From: a virus
Virus record (IMG/VR): IMGVR_UViG_3300021403_000041
Location: 1-30,055 of that record
DNA length: 30,055 nucleotides
Strand: one strand, 5' to 3'
Below the pieces are notes generated by a model, which made no database searches, was not told the origin of the DNA, and saw nothing but the letters and a program-made list of their open reading frames with translations. The translations under genes and the position numbers were made by a program. The stretch's first letter is position 1, and each line of letters begins with the position of its first letter. Of this stretch, positions 13,638 through 21,645 are shown piece after piece.

Positions 13638-14075
13638 ATGAGTGTGATCTACGCGCCAGATAGTGCCTATGCCAAGGAAATGGTGAAACACGAGGCGCAG
13701 TACAGCCCGTTCGGTCCTGGCGAGCGGCCGTACGAGTTTCGTCCATATCCGATGATGCTTCACAAGGCTGGACGACCGGCTGGCGGTATGGGACCGGACG
13801 AAATCATCGAGACGAAGATCGTCGAGAGTGATGACGCTGAAGCGCTGGCACGCGGCCAGGGCTTCAGGCCGACACCGCTTCAGGCACTTGAGGCGTTCAC
13901 AAAGGATCAGTTCGATATCGCGGAACTGGCGGCGAACGGTGCCTTTCACGAACGGCGCATGAGTCCAAATGCTCAGGCCGAAGCGTATGCCGCACGCGAA
14001 GAGGCTGGCGTCCACATCGCAGAAATTCCCGCGTTGCCGATCAAGCGTCGCCGAGCGAAAGGGAAGGGTCTATAA
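13638..14075 (+). CDS. Head-region protein with HExxYxP motif
   Basis: 145 residues, start supported by GGGAG. Near the N terminus HEAQYSP (18-24) matches motifs at both ends of the scaffold. It is followed by a Pro/Tyr/Arg-rich region (RPYEFRPYPMMLHKAGRP), a helical middle and a very basic tail (IKRRRAKGKGL). It may contact coat or DNA. Proteins with the IYAPDS start occur near coat genes in podoviruses, but I cannot assign a role. Confidence 0.6.
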   Translation: MSVIYAPDSAYAKEMVKHEAQYSPFGPGERPYEFRPYPMMLHKAGRPAGGMGPDEIIETKIVESDDAEALARGQGFRPTPLQALEAFTKDQFDIAELAANGAFHERRMSPNAQAEAYAAREEAGVHIAEIPALPIKRRRAKGKGL

Positions 14076-14078
14076 ATC

Positions 14079-14384
14079 ATGGCAGCACCGAACGGCTACC
14101 CGTCGTGGGTCTATAACTCCACACAGGCATCATCGCTGATCGTTCAGAATGTCTCGGCATTCCAGGCGTTGCCTGGACCAGGCACATGGACCACGACACC
14201 CTTTCCTGGCATTGGCGGAATTCCTACCGATCCGGGACTGACGGACACGGATATTCGTTTGCAGCAGATTCTGGTCGAAGCGCGTCTTGGCAACAACCTG
14301 ATCGCCATGCTTGGCCCGTTCTCTGACGATCTGCTCACCTGGAGGCAGGACATCGCCGCCAACGATTCTGGTCTGACGACGTAA
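14079..14384 (+). CDS. Hypothetical virion-region protein
   Basis: 101 residues, start supported by AAGGG ten bases upstream. The first half is Pro/Trp-rich (FQALPGPGTWTTTPFPGIGG), the second helical (DIRLQQILVEARLGNNLIAML). A GC-rich hairpin follows its stop immediately. No family recognised. Confidence 0.6.
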   Translation: MAAPNGYPSWVYNSTQASSLIVQNVSAFQALPGPGTWTTTPFPGIGGIPTDPGLTDTDIRLQQILVEARLGNNLIAMLGPFSDDLLTWRQDIAANDSGLTT

Positions 14385-14407
14385 CACGCACGGGCCTCTC
14401 GTGCGTG
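14385..14407 (+). terminator. GC-rich hairpin after stop, no U-tract
   Basis: CACGCACG and CGTGCGTG form a perfect 8-bp stem with a 7-base loop, starting right after the TAA at 14382-14384. The following bases (ccctgtgg) lack a T-run, so it may be a weak or Rho-linked terminator, or an mRNA stability element before the abundant protein at 14476. Confidence 0.45.
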
Positions 14408-14475
14408 CCCTGTGGACCGGCTGACCGACCACTATCAGGGCGTGTTTGAGGCAACTTGTTTTGGAGTATTGACCC

Positions 14476-15105
14476 ATGCCGAATATCACAGCACCAGCGC
14501 TTACATTTCCCACGCGTGCTTTTCCTGGCGCGCAGGCCGGTTCACCGAGCGGTATCGTCGGCGAAGTGAACTTCTCTGAACTCGTCGGTAAATACGCCAC
14601 GCTGGTGAAATCCGGCAAGGTGTTCTACACGTCGGCGATCATCACCGCCCCGGTCATCTTCTCGACCGCCGCGCAGCTCGGCCCGATGATCTGGAATCGT
14701 GCAGCGTCCGGTTTGGACGCGCACATCCTGGGCATCGGCGTCAGCTCGCCGACGACGGCGTCCACGGTCGCTGGCGCGATCAGCTACGCCTCGCAGGTGC
14801 AGCCGACGGCACCGACCACGGCGACGGCCATCACGAGCGTTAACGCCTACTCAGGCGGTGGTGTCTCCGGTATGGGCGGCGTGTTCTCGACCGCGACGAT
14901 TCTTGTGGCTCCGACGAACGTTCCGTTCCCGCTGGTCGCCGTCAACACTGGCGCGATCACCACGGGCGCGCTCACGTCCTGCTTCCAGGACGTCGGCGGC
15001 GCGTTCATCGTCGGCCCTGGCAACGTCGGCTACATCTGCGGCAATGCCACGCTGACGGCTGGCGTGTTCACGATTGGCCTCCTGTGGGCTGAGCTGCCGG
15101 CATAG
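14476..15105 (+). CDS. Putative abundant virion protein (decoration-like)
   Basis: 209 residues, almost free of charged residues, rich in Ala, Thr, Gly, Ser and Val. GGAG nine bases upstream gives a good start. It has its own 91-base leader between two hairpins and ends just before a strong terminator-like hairpin, an arrangement expected of a highly expressed structural protein. Composition suits a beta-sandwich capsid decoration or major structural protein. No family recognised. Confidence 0.55.
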   Translation: MPNITAPALTFPTRAFPGAQAGSPSGIVGEVNFSELVGKYATLVKSGKVFYTSAIITAPVIFSTAAQLGPMIWNRAASGLDAHILGIGVSSPTTASTVAGAISYASQVQPTAPTTATAITSVNAYSGGGVSGMGGVFSTATILVAPTNVPFPLVAVNTGAITTGALTSCFQDVGGAFIVGPGNVGYICGNATLTAGVFTIGLLWAELPA

Positions 15106-15122
15106 TTCGTTCGATGCGCTTC

Positions 15123-15160
15123 GGGATGGACGGCTCGCATGTAGCTGTCCATCCCCCTTT
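15123..15160 (+). terminator. Strong terminator-like hairpin
   Basis: GGGATGGACGGC (15123-15134) pairs with GCTGTCCATCCC (15144-15155) as a 12-bp stem including one G-U pair, with a 9-base loop, followed by CCTTT. It lies 17 bases after the stop of the gene at 14476. The T-run is short, so termination may be partial, letting some transcription continue into the tail genes. Confidence 0.65.
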
Positions 15161-15174
15161 CACTTTGGAGCCTC

Positions 15175-15462
15175 ATGGCCTCTGGTAACGGTTCCGCATC
15201 TCCCCTTAAACTCACTGGCCGAGAGCCCGTCATTGGGCAGCCGCAGATCGTCGGAGCCACGGTACTCGCCGTGGTGAAATGCCCGTGCGGCACGCATCCG
15301 ATCACGCTGGTCTCACAGTTTATTAACAGTCAATGGCTTTCCATGCAGGTGGCATGCGTGCTCTGCCAGACGCCTTACGCGATTCAGGATGTGGCCGCTG
15401 ATCCACAGGGACGGCTGACATTCAATCTTGCGGTGGGCGCGAAGCCCGTGGGTGTGGTCTAA
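15175..15462 (+). CDS. Small protein with CxC/CxxC zinc-like site
   Basis: 95 residues, ATG preceded by TTTGGAG. CPCGTH (about residue 36) and CVLCQ (about residue 62) lie 25 residues apart and could form a zinc ribbon. It lies between the terminator and the gp4-like gene. Its stop and the next ATG form TAAATG. Role unknown; small zinc proteins in this position might act in head completion. Confidence 0.6.
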   Translation: MASGNGSASPLKLTGREPVIGQPQIVGATVLAVVKCPCGTHPITLVSQFINSQWLSMQVACVLCQTPYAIQDVAADPQGRLTFNLAVGAKPVGVV

Positions 15463-16236
15463 ATGAGCACCAGCGGCAATATCATCGTCAATGGTGCGCT
15501 TGAACTGATCGGGGTTAAAGATCCTGAAGCGACTGCCACGGCCGCGATGTTGTCCACGGGTCTTCGTCGGCTCAATATGCTCATCGGGCAATTGAATCTC
15601 AGTCCGTTGAACTCGCCCGTGAATGTCCGCGAAGTCTTTCCGCTCGTCGCGAATAAGGGCGCCCCGGGTCCGAGCACTCCCGCAGGAGGGGAATACACTA
15701 TCGGCCCAGGCGGCGACTTCAATACAACCAGGCCGCAGGATTTAACGTCTGCCTCCGTGCTGTTCACGAATCCTGTCTATCCGAATGAAGTGGAATTGTT
15801 TCTAGCACTGTTGACGGATCAGGATTACAACGGTCTTCTCGTCAAAGATTTGCCTAATTCAACCTGCACGGGCCTCTACTTTAACGAAGCCTATGCCGGA
15901 GGGCTGGCAACGATCAATTTATGGCCTGTCCCCAATACGACGTCGGTGATTAATAACGTGGTGCTCTATCATCGATCGATTTTTGCCAACATCGTCAATG
16001 GGACGGCAACATATGATCTGCCGCCCGGGGCAGATGAGATGTTTGAGTACCAGTTAGCGATGCGTCTCGCTCCCACATACAAGGTGCCTCTTCAGGACTT
16101 ACCGGATGTCGTGACGCTGGCGCGCACCTCGTTGAGCGCGTTTAAGCGAGCGAATGTGGAAATGGCCGATCTCGCCAATGATGCTATTTTTTCTGGAGAC
16201 CCGCGCGGTCTCTATAACATCCAGACAGGTCAATAG
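15463..16236 (+). CDS. Tail accessory/head closure protein, P22 gp4-like
   Basis: 257 residues. The start follows the gp4-like plan: IIVNGALELIGVKDPEATAT, then LSTGLRRLNMLIGQLNLSP. The middle includes LWPVPNTTSVINN and a YDLPPGADEMFEYQLAMRLAP helix pair, then a C-terminal helix (VVTLARTSLSAFKRAN). In P22, gp4 binds under the portal ring after packaging and begins tail assembly. P22 gp4 is shorter, and this protein shows no obvious lysozyme motif. Position ahead of the gp10-like gene supports the call. Confidence 0.72.
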   Translation: MSTSGNIIVNGALELIGVKDPEATATAAMLSTGLRRLNMLIGQLNLSPLNSPVNVREVFPLVANKGAPGPSTPAGGEYTIGPGGDFNTTRPQDLTSASVLFTNPVYPNEVELFLALLTDQDYNGLLVKDLPNSTCTGLYFNEAYAGGLATINLWPVPNTTSVINNVVLYHRSIFANIVNGTATYDLPPGADEMFEYQLAMRLAPTYKVPLQDLPDVVTLARTSLSAFKRANVEMADLANDAIFSGDPRGLYNIQTGQ

Positions 16237-16241
16237 CGCTT

Positions 16242-16622
16242 ATGCCTAATAGTGGTCCCCGTCGCGTTCTCTTACTCGGGACTGAAAATAGCGACGGCAC
16301 GGTGGTGGGGGTGACGAGTGTCTCTCGTGTAGCCATCAGCGCACCTGATCGAGGGATCGCCTCGGTGTATCTGCGCAGCATCGGCACCACGAGCGGCGGC
16401 ACCATTATTATCGAAGAATCCGATAGCACAGAATCGGAGCGAGTTTACAGCGGCACGTGGAGTCAAATGGCGTCCATTGCCGCCAGCAGTTTTACCGGCG
16501 GCGCGCAGAGTGCCAATCACTTTGCGAATTCCGCCTATGGGCAGATTCGCGTGCGGATTAGTTCCCCCATTACGGGGGGCGGTACGATTACGGCTGTCTA
16601 TCGCGATCAGGCTGGCGGCTAA
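16242..16622 (+). CDS. Virion structural protein (hypothetical)
   Basis: 126 residues, beta-rich and Ser/Gly/Thr-rich, ending TGGGTITAVYRDQAGG. It resembles small tail or neck beta proteins. The TAA overlaps the next ATG (TAATG), so it is coupled to the fibre-like gene behind it. No family recognised. Confidence 0.6.
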   Translation: MPNSGPRRVLLLGTENSDGTVVGVTSVSRVAISAPDRGIASVYLRSIGTTSGGTIIIEESDSTESERVYSGTWSQMASIAASSFTGGAQSANHFANSAYGQIRVRISSPITGGGTITAVYRDQAGG

Positions 16623-17392
16623 TGGCGTCATCGAGTTGGACCGGAAATCCGATCGGCGCGCAAGCCCTGCAAGCGCCGGATGGACTAGCGACGGCCCCGT
16701 CGATGGCATTCGCGAGTGAACCGACGACTGGACGCTATCGTCTTGGAACGAACGATGTCGGAGAAGCCGTTAACGGGGCTGCGGTGATGGACTGGACCGC
16801 CACGCGCTTCAATTTGCCCGCTGGCATAGGGCTCGCGTTCGCTGGCGATATCGGGACGAATGGCAAGGTCCTCGTTGGAGGAAGCAATGGGGCATGGACC
16901 GCGAGTCCGAGTCTGACGGGACTCACGCTCAGCGGCACGGCGGCGCTGGCCACTGTGACCCAGACGGGAAAAACCACCACCTATAACGGGATCGCGACGG
17001 CTGGTTTAGGCACGCCTGTGGTGGTGGCGTACGCGCGCGTGACGGCCCAGTCGTCCGCGAATGCGTCTATCGCCACCTACACGGTGGGAGCCTCGGACGG
17101 AACCTTCGCCGTAAGCGCCAACATGAATGTGAGCGCCGTAACAGTGCTATCCACCGTCCTGACGTGCACCTATACCGATGAAACGAATACATCGCGATCG
17201 TTGATTCTGCCGATTGCGCAGCTAGCGGGCACCTTCATCGCCGCTGGCGTGATTAGCGCGACGGGTGTGTGGCAGACCGCCATCATGCACATTCGCGCGA
17301 AAGCCTCGACCGTGATTACGTTGCTGAGTGCTACGGGCACGTTTACGGGCGTCACGTACGCAGCCGAAGGTTTGATGGTTCAAGTGGCATGA
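16622..17392 (+). CDS. Tail-appendage/fibre-like protein
   Basis: 256 residues. Residues 25-60 (PSMAFASEPTTGRYRLG, then EAVNGAAVMDW) match a repeat common in phage tail fibres and appendages (PSIAFASEPTTGLYR). It is followed by a Gly/Ala-rich region and a C-terminal beta domain. It sits between gp4-like and gp10-like genes, an unusual place for a fibre; it could be a short appendage or neck whisker. ATGA overlap with the gp10-like gene. Confidence 0.6.
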   Translation: MASSSWTGNPIGAQALQAPDGLATAPSMAFASEPTTGRYRLGTNDVGEAVNGAAVMDWTATRFNLPAGIGLAFAGDIGTNGKVLVGGSNGAWTASPSLTGLTLSGTAALATVTQTGKTTTYNGIATAGLGTPVVVAYARVTAQSSANASIATYTVGASDGTFAVSANMNVSAVTVLSTVLTCTYTDETNTSRSLILPIAQLAGTFIAAGVISATGVWQTAIMHIRAKASTVITLLSATGTFTGVTYAAEGLMVQVA

Positions 17393-18858
17393 TCCAGCCG
17401 TACCCCAACTTCATCGGTGGGAGTAATCAAACCCAATCGGTCATCGGTGACGCCGAAGACACGATTAATTGGTACTTTGAGCCCGCACGATCGGCTGGTT
17501 CCACGAGTGCTGGTTATTTGCTGCCGACGCCTGGCTATAAGGTGAAGTGGACGACCTCTGACATTGCGGGCCGTGCGCTCTTTGCTGGGGTCTTTAATGT
17601 GCCTGCGGTGCAGACGAATCGCATTTTCGCGGTCATTGGCTCCGACTTCAGAGAATTATTCGCTGACGGCACGTCAGTAAGTCGAGGCACGGTCGCCGTC
17701 AATAGCAATCCAGCCACGATTTGCACCAACGGAGACGGAGGCAGCCAACTCTTTATTACGAGCGGTGATGTTGGCTACTGCTTTAATCTGACGACGAATA
17801 CCTTAACGACGGTCATTGCGAGCGGGGCAACGGTGGGGGGGCAAGCCTACGGCTACTTCATCAGTTTCAATATCGCCAACTCGCAGATTCGCCTGTCGGC
17901 GTTATTTGATGGCACGACGTGGGACCCCACACAGTTCTTGCAGCGATCCATTGGGGCTGATCCATGGCAATCGATGTTAGTGAGCTCCTACGGCCAGATT
18001 TGTCTTCCTGGCAGCAAGACCGGTGAATTTCTCTACAACACGGGAACCTTCCCTTTTCCGTTCGCGCCTGATCCGTCAGGTCTTTTCGCGGAAGGCATTG
18101 CCGCCACCTTTTCGCTGTGCGAAGCTGGCGGATCACTGTGTTGGTTGTCCACAACGGCCAATGGGGGCTATCAAGTGGTGCGCGCCACGGGCTTTACGCC
18201 TACGCCAATCACGAGCCCTGCTGTCTCGTATGCGCTTTCTCGGTACAACCGTGTCGATGACGCGATCGGTCAGACCTATGAGGAAGCGGGCCATTCCTTT
18301 TATCTCCTGACGCTGCCGAGCGCTGGCATTACATGGGCCTACGACTTCACGACGAATCAATGGCATAAGCGTCAGACGTGGATCGCCGAACGGAACATGT
18401 ATGTTGATGAGCATGCGGTGTGGCATGCCTTCGCGTTCAACGCGCACTATATGGCCGATCGGACGACAGGCACGATCTACCAGATGGATGTGAGCTTTGA
18501 AACCGACGTAGATAGTCGGCCTATTCGGCGACTTCGACAAGCGCCCGCTGTTGAACGTCAGAACATGGTGATGTTCTTTCCGCTCTTTGAAGTGATCGCG
18601 GATGTGGGGTACGGCACAGAAACAGGAGCGGCTTCTGACCCGCAGATCGTCGCGCAATTTAGCGATGACGGCGGACAGACGTGGGGCAATGAGCGGCAAG
18701 CGAGCATGGGCAAAGTCGGCCAGTTTGGCACACGCATGACGTGGTGGAATACCGGCAGCGCTCGGAAGCGCGTCAATCGAATCGTCTGTATCGATAGCGT
18801 GCCGCGTCGGATCGTGGATGCCTCTCTCAAGACGAGCGCAGGAAGAGAGGCCGCCTAA
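17389..18858 (+). CDS. Tail hub/DNA stabilisation protein, P22 gp10-like
   Basis: 489 residues from ATG at 17389, overlapping the previous TGA; a longer upstream frame from 17269 is antigenic noise within the fibre-like gene. The start QPYPNFIGGSNQTQSVIGDA and ENWYFE-like region (TINWYFEPA) fit the gp10 family. Later parts include GTTWDPTQF and PAVSYALSRYNRVDDAIGQTY, typical of this beta-propeller-like protein. P22 gp10 is close in length (about 470). It forms the tail hub ring below gp4 and holds packaged DNA in. Confidence 0.8.
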   Translation: MIQPYPNFIGGSNQTQSVIGDAEDTINWYFEPARSAGSTSAGYLLPTPGYKVKWTTSDIAGRALFAGVFNVPAVQTNRIFAVIGSDFRELFADGTSVSRGTVAVNSNPATICTNGDGGSQLFITSGDVGYCFNLTTNTLTTVIASGATVGGQAYGYFISFNIANSQIRLSALFDGTTWDPTQFLQRSIGADPWQSMLVSSYGQICLPGSKTGEFLYNTGTFPFPFAPDPSGLFAEGIAATFSLCEAGGSLCWLSTTANGGYQVVRATGFTPTPITSPAVSYALSRYNRVDDAIGQTYEEAGHSFYLLTLPSAGITWAYDFTTNQWHKRQTWIAERNMYVDEHAVWHAFAFNAHYMADRTTGTIYQMDVSFETDVDSRPIRRLRQAPAVERQNMVMFFPLFEVIADVGYGTETGAASDPQIVAQFSDDGGQTWGNERQASMGKVGQFGTRMTWWNTGSARKRVNRIVCIDSVPRRIVDASLKTSAGREAA

Positions 18859-19341
18859 ATGGCGATCACTTCCGCCCAGTTTCCTGTGCGTGAACCGTTG
18901 GCGGATCGGTCCACTGGCTTAGTTCGTGATCCGTGGCGCATCTGGTTTCGTAATCTGCTGACGGTGCAACAGGCGCAGCCAGTGGTGACGACGCCTGTCG
19001 TGTCGCTCATGGGTAAGTCCGCCTCCGTCGCGCTGGCGGCTTTCAATACAGGGACGCTCGCGATCGGTAACTATCGCCTGAGCTATTACATCACGGTCGC
19101 TACCGCGGCTGGCGTCTCCAGCAGTTTAACTGTGACGGCAAGTTGGACAGATCACAGCGTGGCTCAGACGCGCACGAGCGCCGCGATGACCGGGAATACG
19201 ACGGCGACGAATCAGAGCGAGATATGGCCTATCCATATTGATGCCGCGTCTCCTGTGAGCTATACGCTCACCTATGCGTCAAACCCGGCGAGCGCGATGG
19301 TGTACAACGCGTATATTATTCTTGAAACGGTGGCGATATGA
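18859..19341 (+). CDS. Virion-associated protein (hypothetical)
   Basis: 160 residues. The start (ITSAQFPVREPLADR, then DPWRIWFRNLL) resembles a short module often found after gp10-like genes. The rest is a beta-rich domain (YRLSYYITVATAAGVSSSL). TAAATG junction upstream with AGAGG nearby; ATGA overlap with the GNAT gene downstream. Probably a tail component, not assigned further. Confidence 0.6.
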   Translation: MAITSAQFPVREPLADRSTGLVRDPWRIWFRNLLTVQQAQPVVTTPVVSLMGKSASVALAAFNTGTLAIGNYRLSYYITVATAAGVSSSLTVTASWTDHSVAQTRTSAAMTGNTTATNQSEIWPIHIDAASPVSYTLTYASNPASAMVYNAYIILETVAI

Positions 19342-19772
19342 GTGTACGAGTCGCCACGCTTTTAGATGTGCCGCGCATCGTTGAAATGGGGTCTGATTTC
19401 CTGCGTGAGTCTGAGTATCGATCTGTCTTTCTGGAAAATCCATCACAAATTCAAACACTCGCCACGCAACTAATTATCGGCGAACACGGCATGGTGTTTC
19501 TACTTGAACGCGCGGATCGCGTCGTAGGGATGATCGCCCTTGTTGCCTACGATCATTTTATTTCTGGGCAGCGTGTGGTGGGAGAAGTGGTCTATTGGGT
19601 GGAGGTCTCAGCCCGAGGACTCGGTCTGCGGTTACTTCGTGCGGCAGAGAAATGGGCCAAAAAAAAAGGTGCAGTACTAATTCAGATGATTTCTCCAAGT
19701 GCGCGTACCGACGCGCTCTATATGCGCCTTGGCTATGCGCCGATCGAACGCACGTTTCAGAGGGCGCTATGA
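19338..19772 (+). CDS. GNAT family N-acetyltransferase
   Basis: 144 residues with the GNAT plan: N-terminal strand and helix (VRVATLLDVPRIVEMGSDF), the central strands (MVFLLERADRVVGMIALV), then the acetyl-CoA loop near residues 91-100 (SARGLGLRLL) followed by the helix RAAEKWAKKKGA and the typical end (TDALYMRLGYAPIERTF). It would move an acetyl group from acetyl-CoA to an amine. The loop lacks the first Arg/Gln of the classical motif. Both ends overlap neighbouring virion genes. Similar GNAT genes in podoviruses lie in structural blocks; the target is unknown. Confidence 0.8.
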   Translation: MSVRVATLLDVPRIVEMGSDFLRESEYRSVFLENPSQIQTLATQLIIGEHGMVFLLERADRVVGMIALVAYDHFISGQRVVGEVVYWVEVSARGLGLRLLRAAEKWAKKKGAVLIQMISPSARTDALYMRLGYAPIERTFQRAL

Positions 19773-20344
19773 TAACGGTCCCGACGCCTGATCCAAACAT
19801 CCTTGTATTTGACGACGTACTGGCTGATGCAGACGGCTACCGTGAGATGGCGCTTGGTCTGCCTTATCAGAGCTACACGCTCGGGCTTGCGACGTTTTAC
19901 GGGATCGCGATGGCTCCTCCAGTCGTCAGTGATCTGATTGCGCGTGAATGTCCTGAACGTGCTCCGACGCTGAGTTTTTTTCGCCAGAGTCCAGAAGGAC
20001 AAGCGGAACCGAACTTCATTCATAGCGACAGGTCGATGGGTGCGTGGACTGGCCTTCTCTATCTGACGCCGAATCCGCCAGAGGAGGACGGTACGACGTT
20101 TTGGGAGCATGCGTCAGGCGAGCGATTTGATGCGAGTCCGACGATCGATGAATACGCCACGAATGGTCTACGCTGGATAGATACGGATCAATGGACGCCG
20201 TGGTATCGCGTACAGGCGAAGTTTAACCGTCTGGTCCTCTTCGCGGCTCCGTACTATCACTCACGAGCCATCTTTGAGAACTTCGGAGAAGGCGCATCGG
20301 CGAGATTAGTGAATGTAACCTTTGGGAGTTGGAAATGTCAGTAG
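19769..20344 (+). CDS. 2-oxoglutarate/Fe(II) oxygenase-like protein
   Basis: 191 residues from ATG at 19769 (overlapping the GNAT stop). The iron facial triad appears as H85-x-D87 (FIHSDRSMG) and H164 (PYYHSRA), with R179 as candidate 2-oxoglutarate anchor. The strand after HxD (WTGLLYLTPNPPEEDGTTFW) and RLVLFAAPYYHS match double-stranded beta-helix oxygenases, including prolyl-hydroxylase-like types. It would hydroxylate a protein or small substrate. Coupled to GNAT within the tail block, it may modify virion or host proteins. The family call is by motif only. Confidence 0.7.
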   Translation: MITVPTPDPNILVFDDVLADADGYREMALGLPYQSYTLGLATFYGIAMAPPVVSDLIARECPERAPTLSFFRQSPEGQAEPNFIHSDRSMGAWTGLLYLTPNPPEEDGTTFWEHASGERFDASPTIDEYATNGLRWIDTDQWTPWYRVQAKFNRLVLFAAPYYHSRAIFENFGEGASARLVNVTFGSWKCQ

Positions 20345-20856
20345 CCGCAAGTACGGCTATTGCGCTTGGAACAGCGGCCGCTGGGGCGACTGCCGGTATT
20401 TACGGCGCAAATAAGGCGGCGGGGACAGCAGAAAATGCGAACGCCACCACTGCCGCGTCCAATGCCGCTGCTATCGCGGAACAGCAGCGCCAAGACGCCC
20501 AGCAGAAGGCAGAGTTTGACGCCCAGCAGTCAGCGTTGGCGAACCAATGGAATGCCGAGCAGCAGATTCGCGCGCCTTATCGCGCGGCTGGGCAACAAGC
20601 GCTGGTGCGTCTCGGAGATTTGATAGGCACGAACTTTAGTCCGTCGAGCATCCCCTCGACGCAGCCCTATCAGCCTGCGACCTACACCGGTCCGTCGTCT
20701 AATGGGCCTACGTCTATTGCAGCACCCATGCCGACGACGCAGCCAATGAAGATGAGCGCGATGCTCCCGCAGACCTCGTCACCATTGATGAGTCCTGGCG
20801 CACGCACCGTGATTGATCCAACCACCGGTCAACCGAAAATGGTACTAAATCAGTGA
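20335..20856 (+). CDS. Putative ejection/internal virion protein
   Basis: 173 residues from ATG at 20335 with GGGAG seven bases upstream. The N terminus has a Gly/Ala zipper-like membrane stretch (STAIALGTAAAGATAGIYGA), then a Gln/Ala-rich coiled coil (about 45-85), and a Pro/Ser/Thr-rich tail. This layout recalls internal virion proteins that are injected and cross host membranes in short-tailed phages. Assignment is by layout and place after tail hub genes. Confidence 0.55.
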   Translation: MSVAASTAIALGTAAAGATAGIYGANKAAGTAENANATTAASNAAAIAEQQRQDAQQKAEFDAQQSALANQWNAEQQIRAPYRAAGQQALVRLGDLIGTNFSPSSIPSTQPYQPATYTGPSSNGPTSIAAPMPTTQPMKMSAMLPQTSSPLMSPGARTVIDPTTGQPKMVLNQ

Positions 20857-20862
20857 GGCTGA

Positions 20863-21639
20863 ATGACGCGATGGGGATTCTGTCTTGCGCTCGCGTTCTG
20901 CGTGAGTGCATGCAGTCCGATTTCGCCCAGTAGAGGAACCATCATGGCAGATTTCAGCAGCGTTCCTGGAGCCTATGTCGCGCGAGATGGGAATTGGTAC
21001 GGCCCTGATGGCACGTTACTGGGTCCCAGCGATCAAGCGCCCAACCCTGCTATTGCGACGGGGAGCGGCCCTGGTGCAACGCCTGGCCGAGCAGCGAATA
21101 TCGGCCAACCTGCGGACCCAGTTCCTTCCGATCAGACGACGACACCTCCTCCGAGTAGTGCGGGATTTCAATGGCCCAGTTATACGCTGCCGACGCCATA
21201 TCAGTTCACGCCGTTTAGCTACGATAGTTATACGCCGTTAACAGCGGATCAAGCCGCGCAGACACCTGGTTATGCCTTTGGGGCGCAGCAAGGGCGCGAT
21301 GCTATTCAGACGTCGGCCGCCGCGAACGGGAATGTCTTGAGCGGTGCCACGCTGAAAGATTTATTTTCGTGGGGCGATCAGTTTGCGGGCCAGAACTATC
21401 AGCAAGCCGAGACGCAGAATGAAAATGTCTACAACATGAATCGGAACAATGCCTTTAATAATTGGGCCGGGAATCAGGCGGGCGGACTACAAGCGTGGGA
21501 AGCGAATAATCAGCCCGCCCAGTTTCAGGCGGCGTCGATTAATCAGCCCCAAGCGGCGCTGACATTCGCCGACTTGTTTAATCGCCTCCAGCTCGGAGTC
21601 AATGCTAACACGGCTATTGCGACGGCAGGCGCTTCTTAG
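20863..21639 (+). CDS. Virion protein with optional lipoprotein signal
   Basis: 258 residues from ATG at 20863 (GAGG just upstream). Residues 1-17 form a lipoprotein signal (TRWGFCLALAFCVSAC, lipobox VSAC, Cys17). A second in-frame ATG at 20944 has AGAGGA six bases upstream and starts MADFSSVPGAYVARDGNWYG without the signal. The body is Pro/Gln/Ala/Asn-rich (VYNMNRNNAFNNW) like internal or tail proteins. It may be made in lipidated and plain forms, or the signal may be a separate short reading frame lacking a stop. Sits in the ejection-protein row. Confidence 0.6.
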   Translation: MTRWGFCLALAFCVSACSPISPSRGTIMADFSSVPGAYVARDGNWYGPDGTLLGPSDQAPNPAIATGSGPGATPGRAANIGQPADPVPSDQTTTPPPSSAGFQWPSYTLPTPYQFTPFSYDSYTPLTADQAAQTPGYAFGAQQGRDAIQTSAAANGNVLSGATLKDLFSWGDQFAGQNYQQAETQNENVYNMNRNNAFNNWAGNQAGGLQAWEANNQPAQFQAASINQPQAALTFADLFNRLQLGVNANTAIATAGAS

Positions 21640-21645
21640 GATTCT

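Noticed and set aside
12924-14015. Long minus-strand frame of 363 codons
   Set aside because: It is antisense to two structural genes with good starts and is Arg/His-rich as expected of a shadow in GC-rich DNA.
18133-18699. Minus-strand frame of 188 codons inside the gp10-like gene
   Set aside because: The sense gene is a recognised family; the antisense frame has shadow composition.
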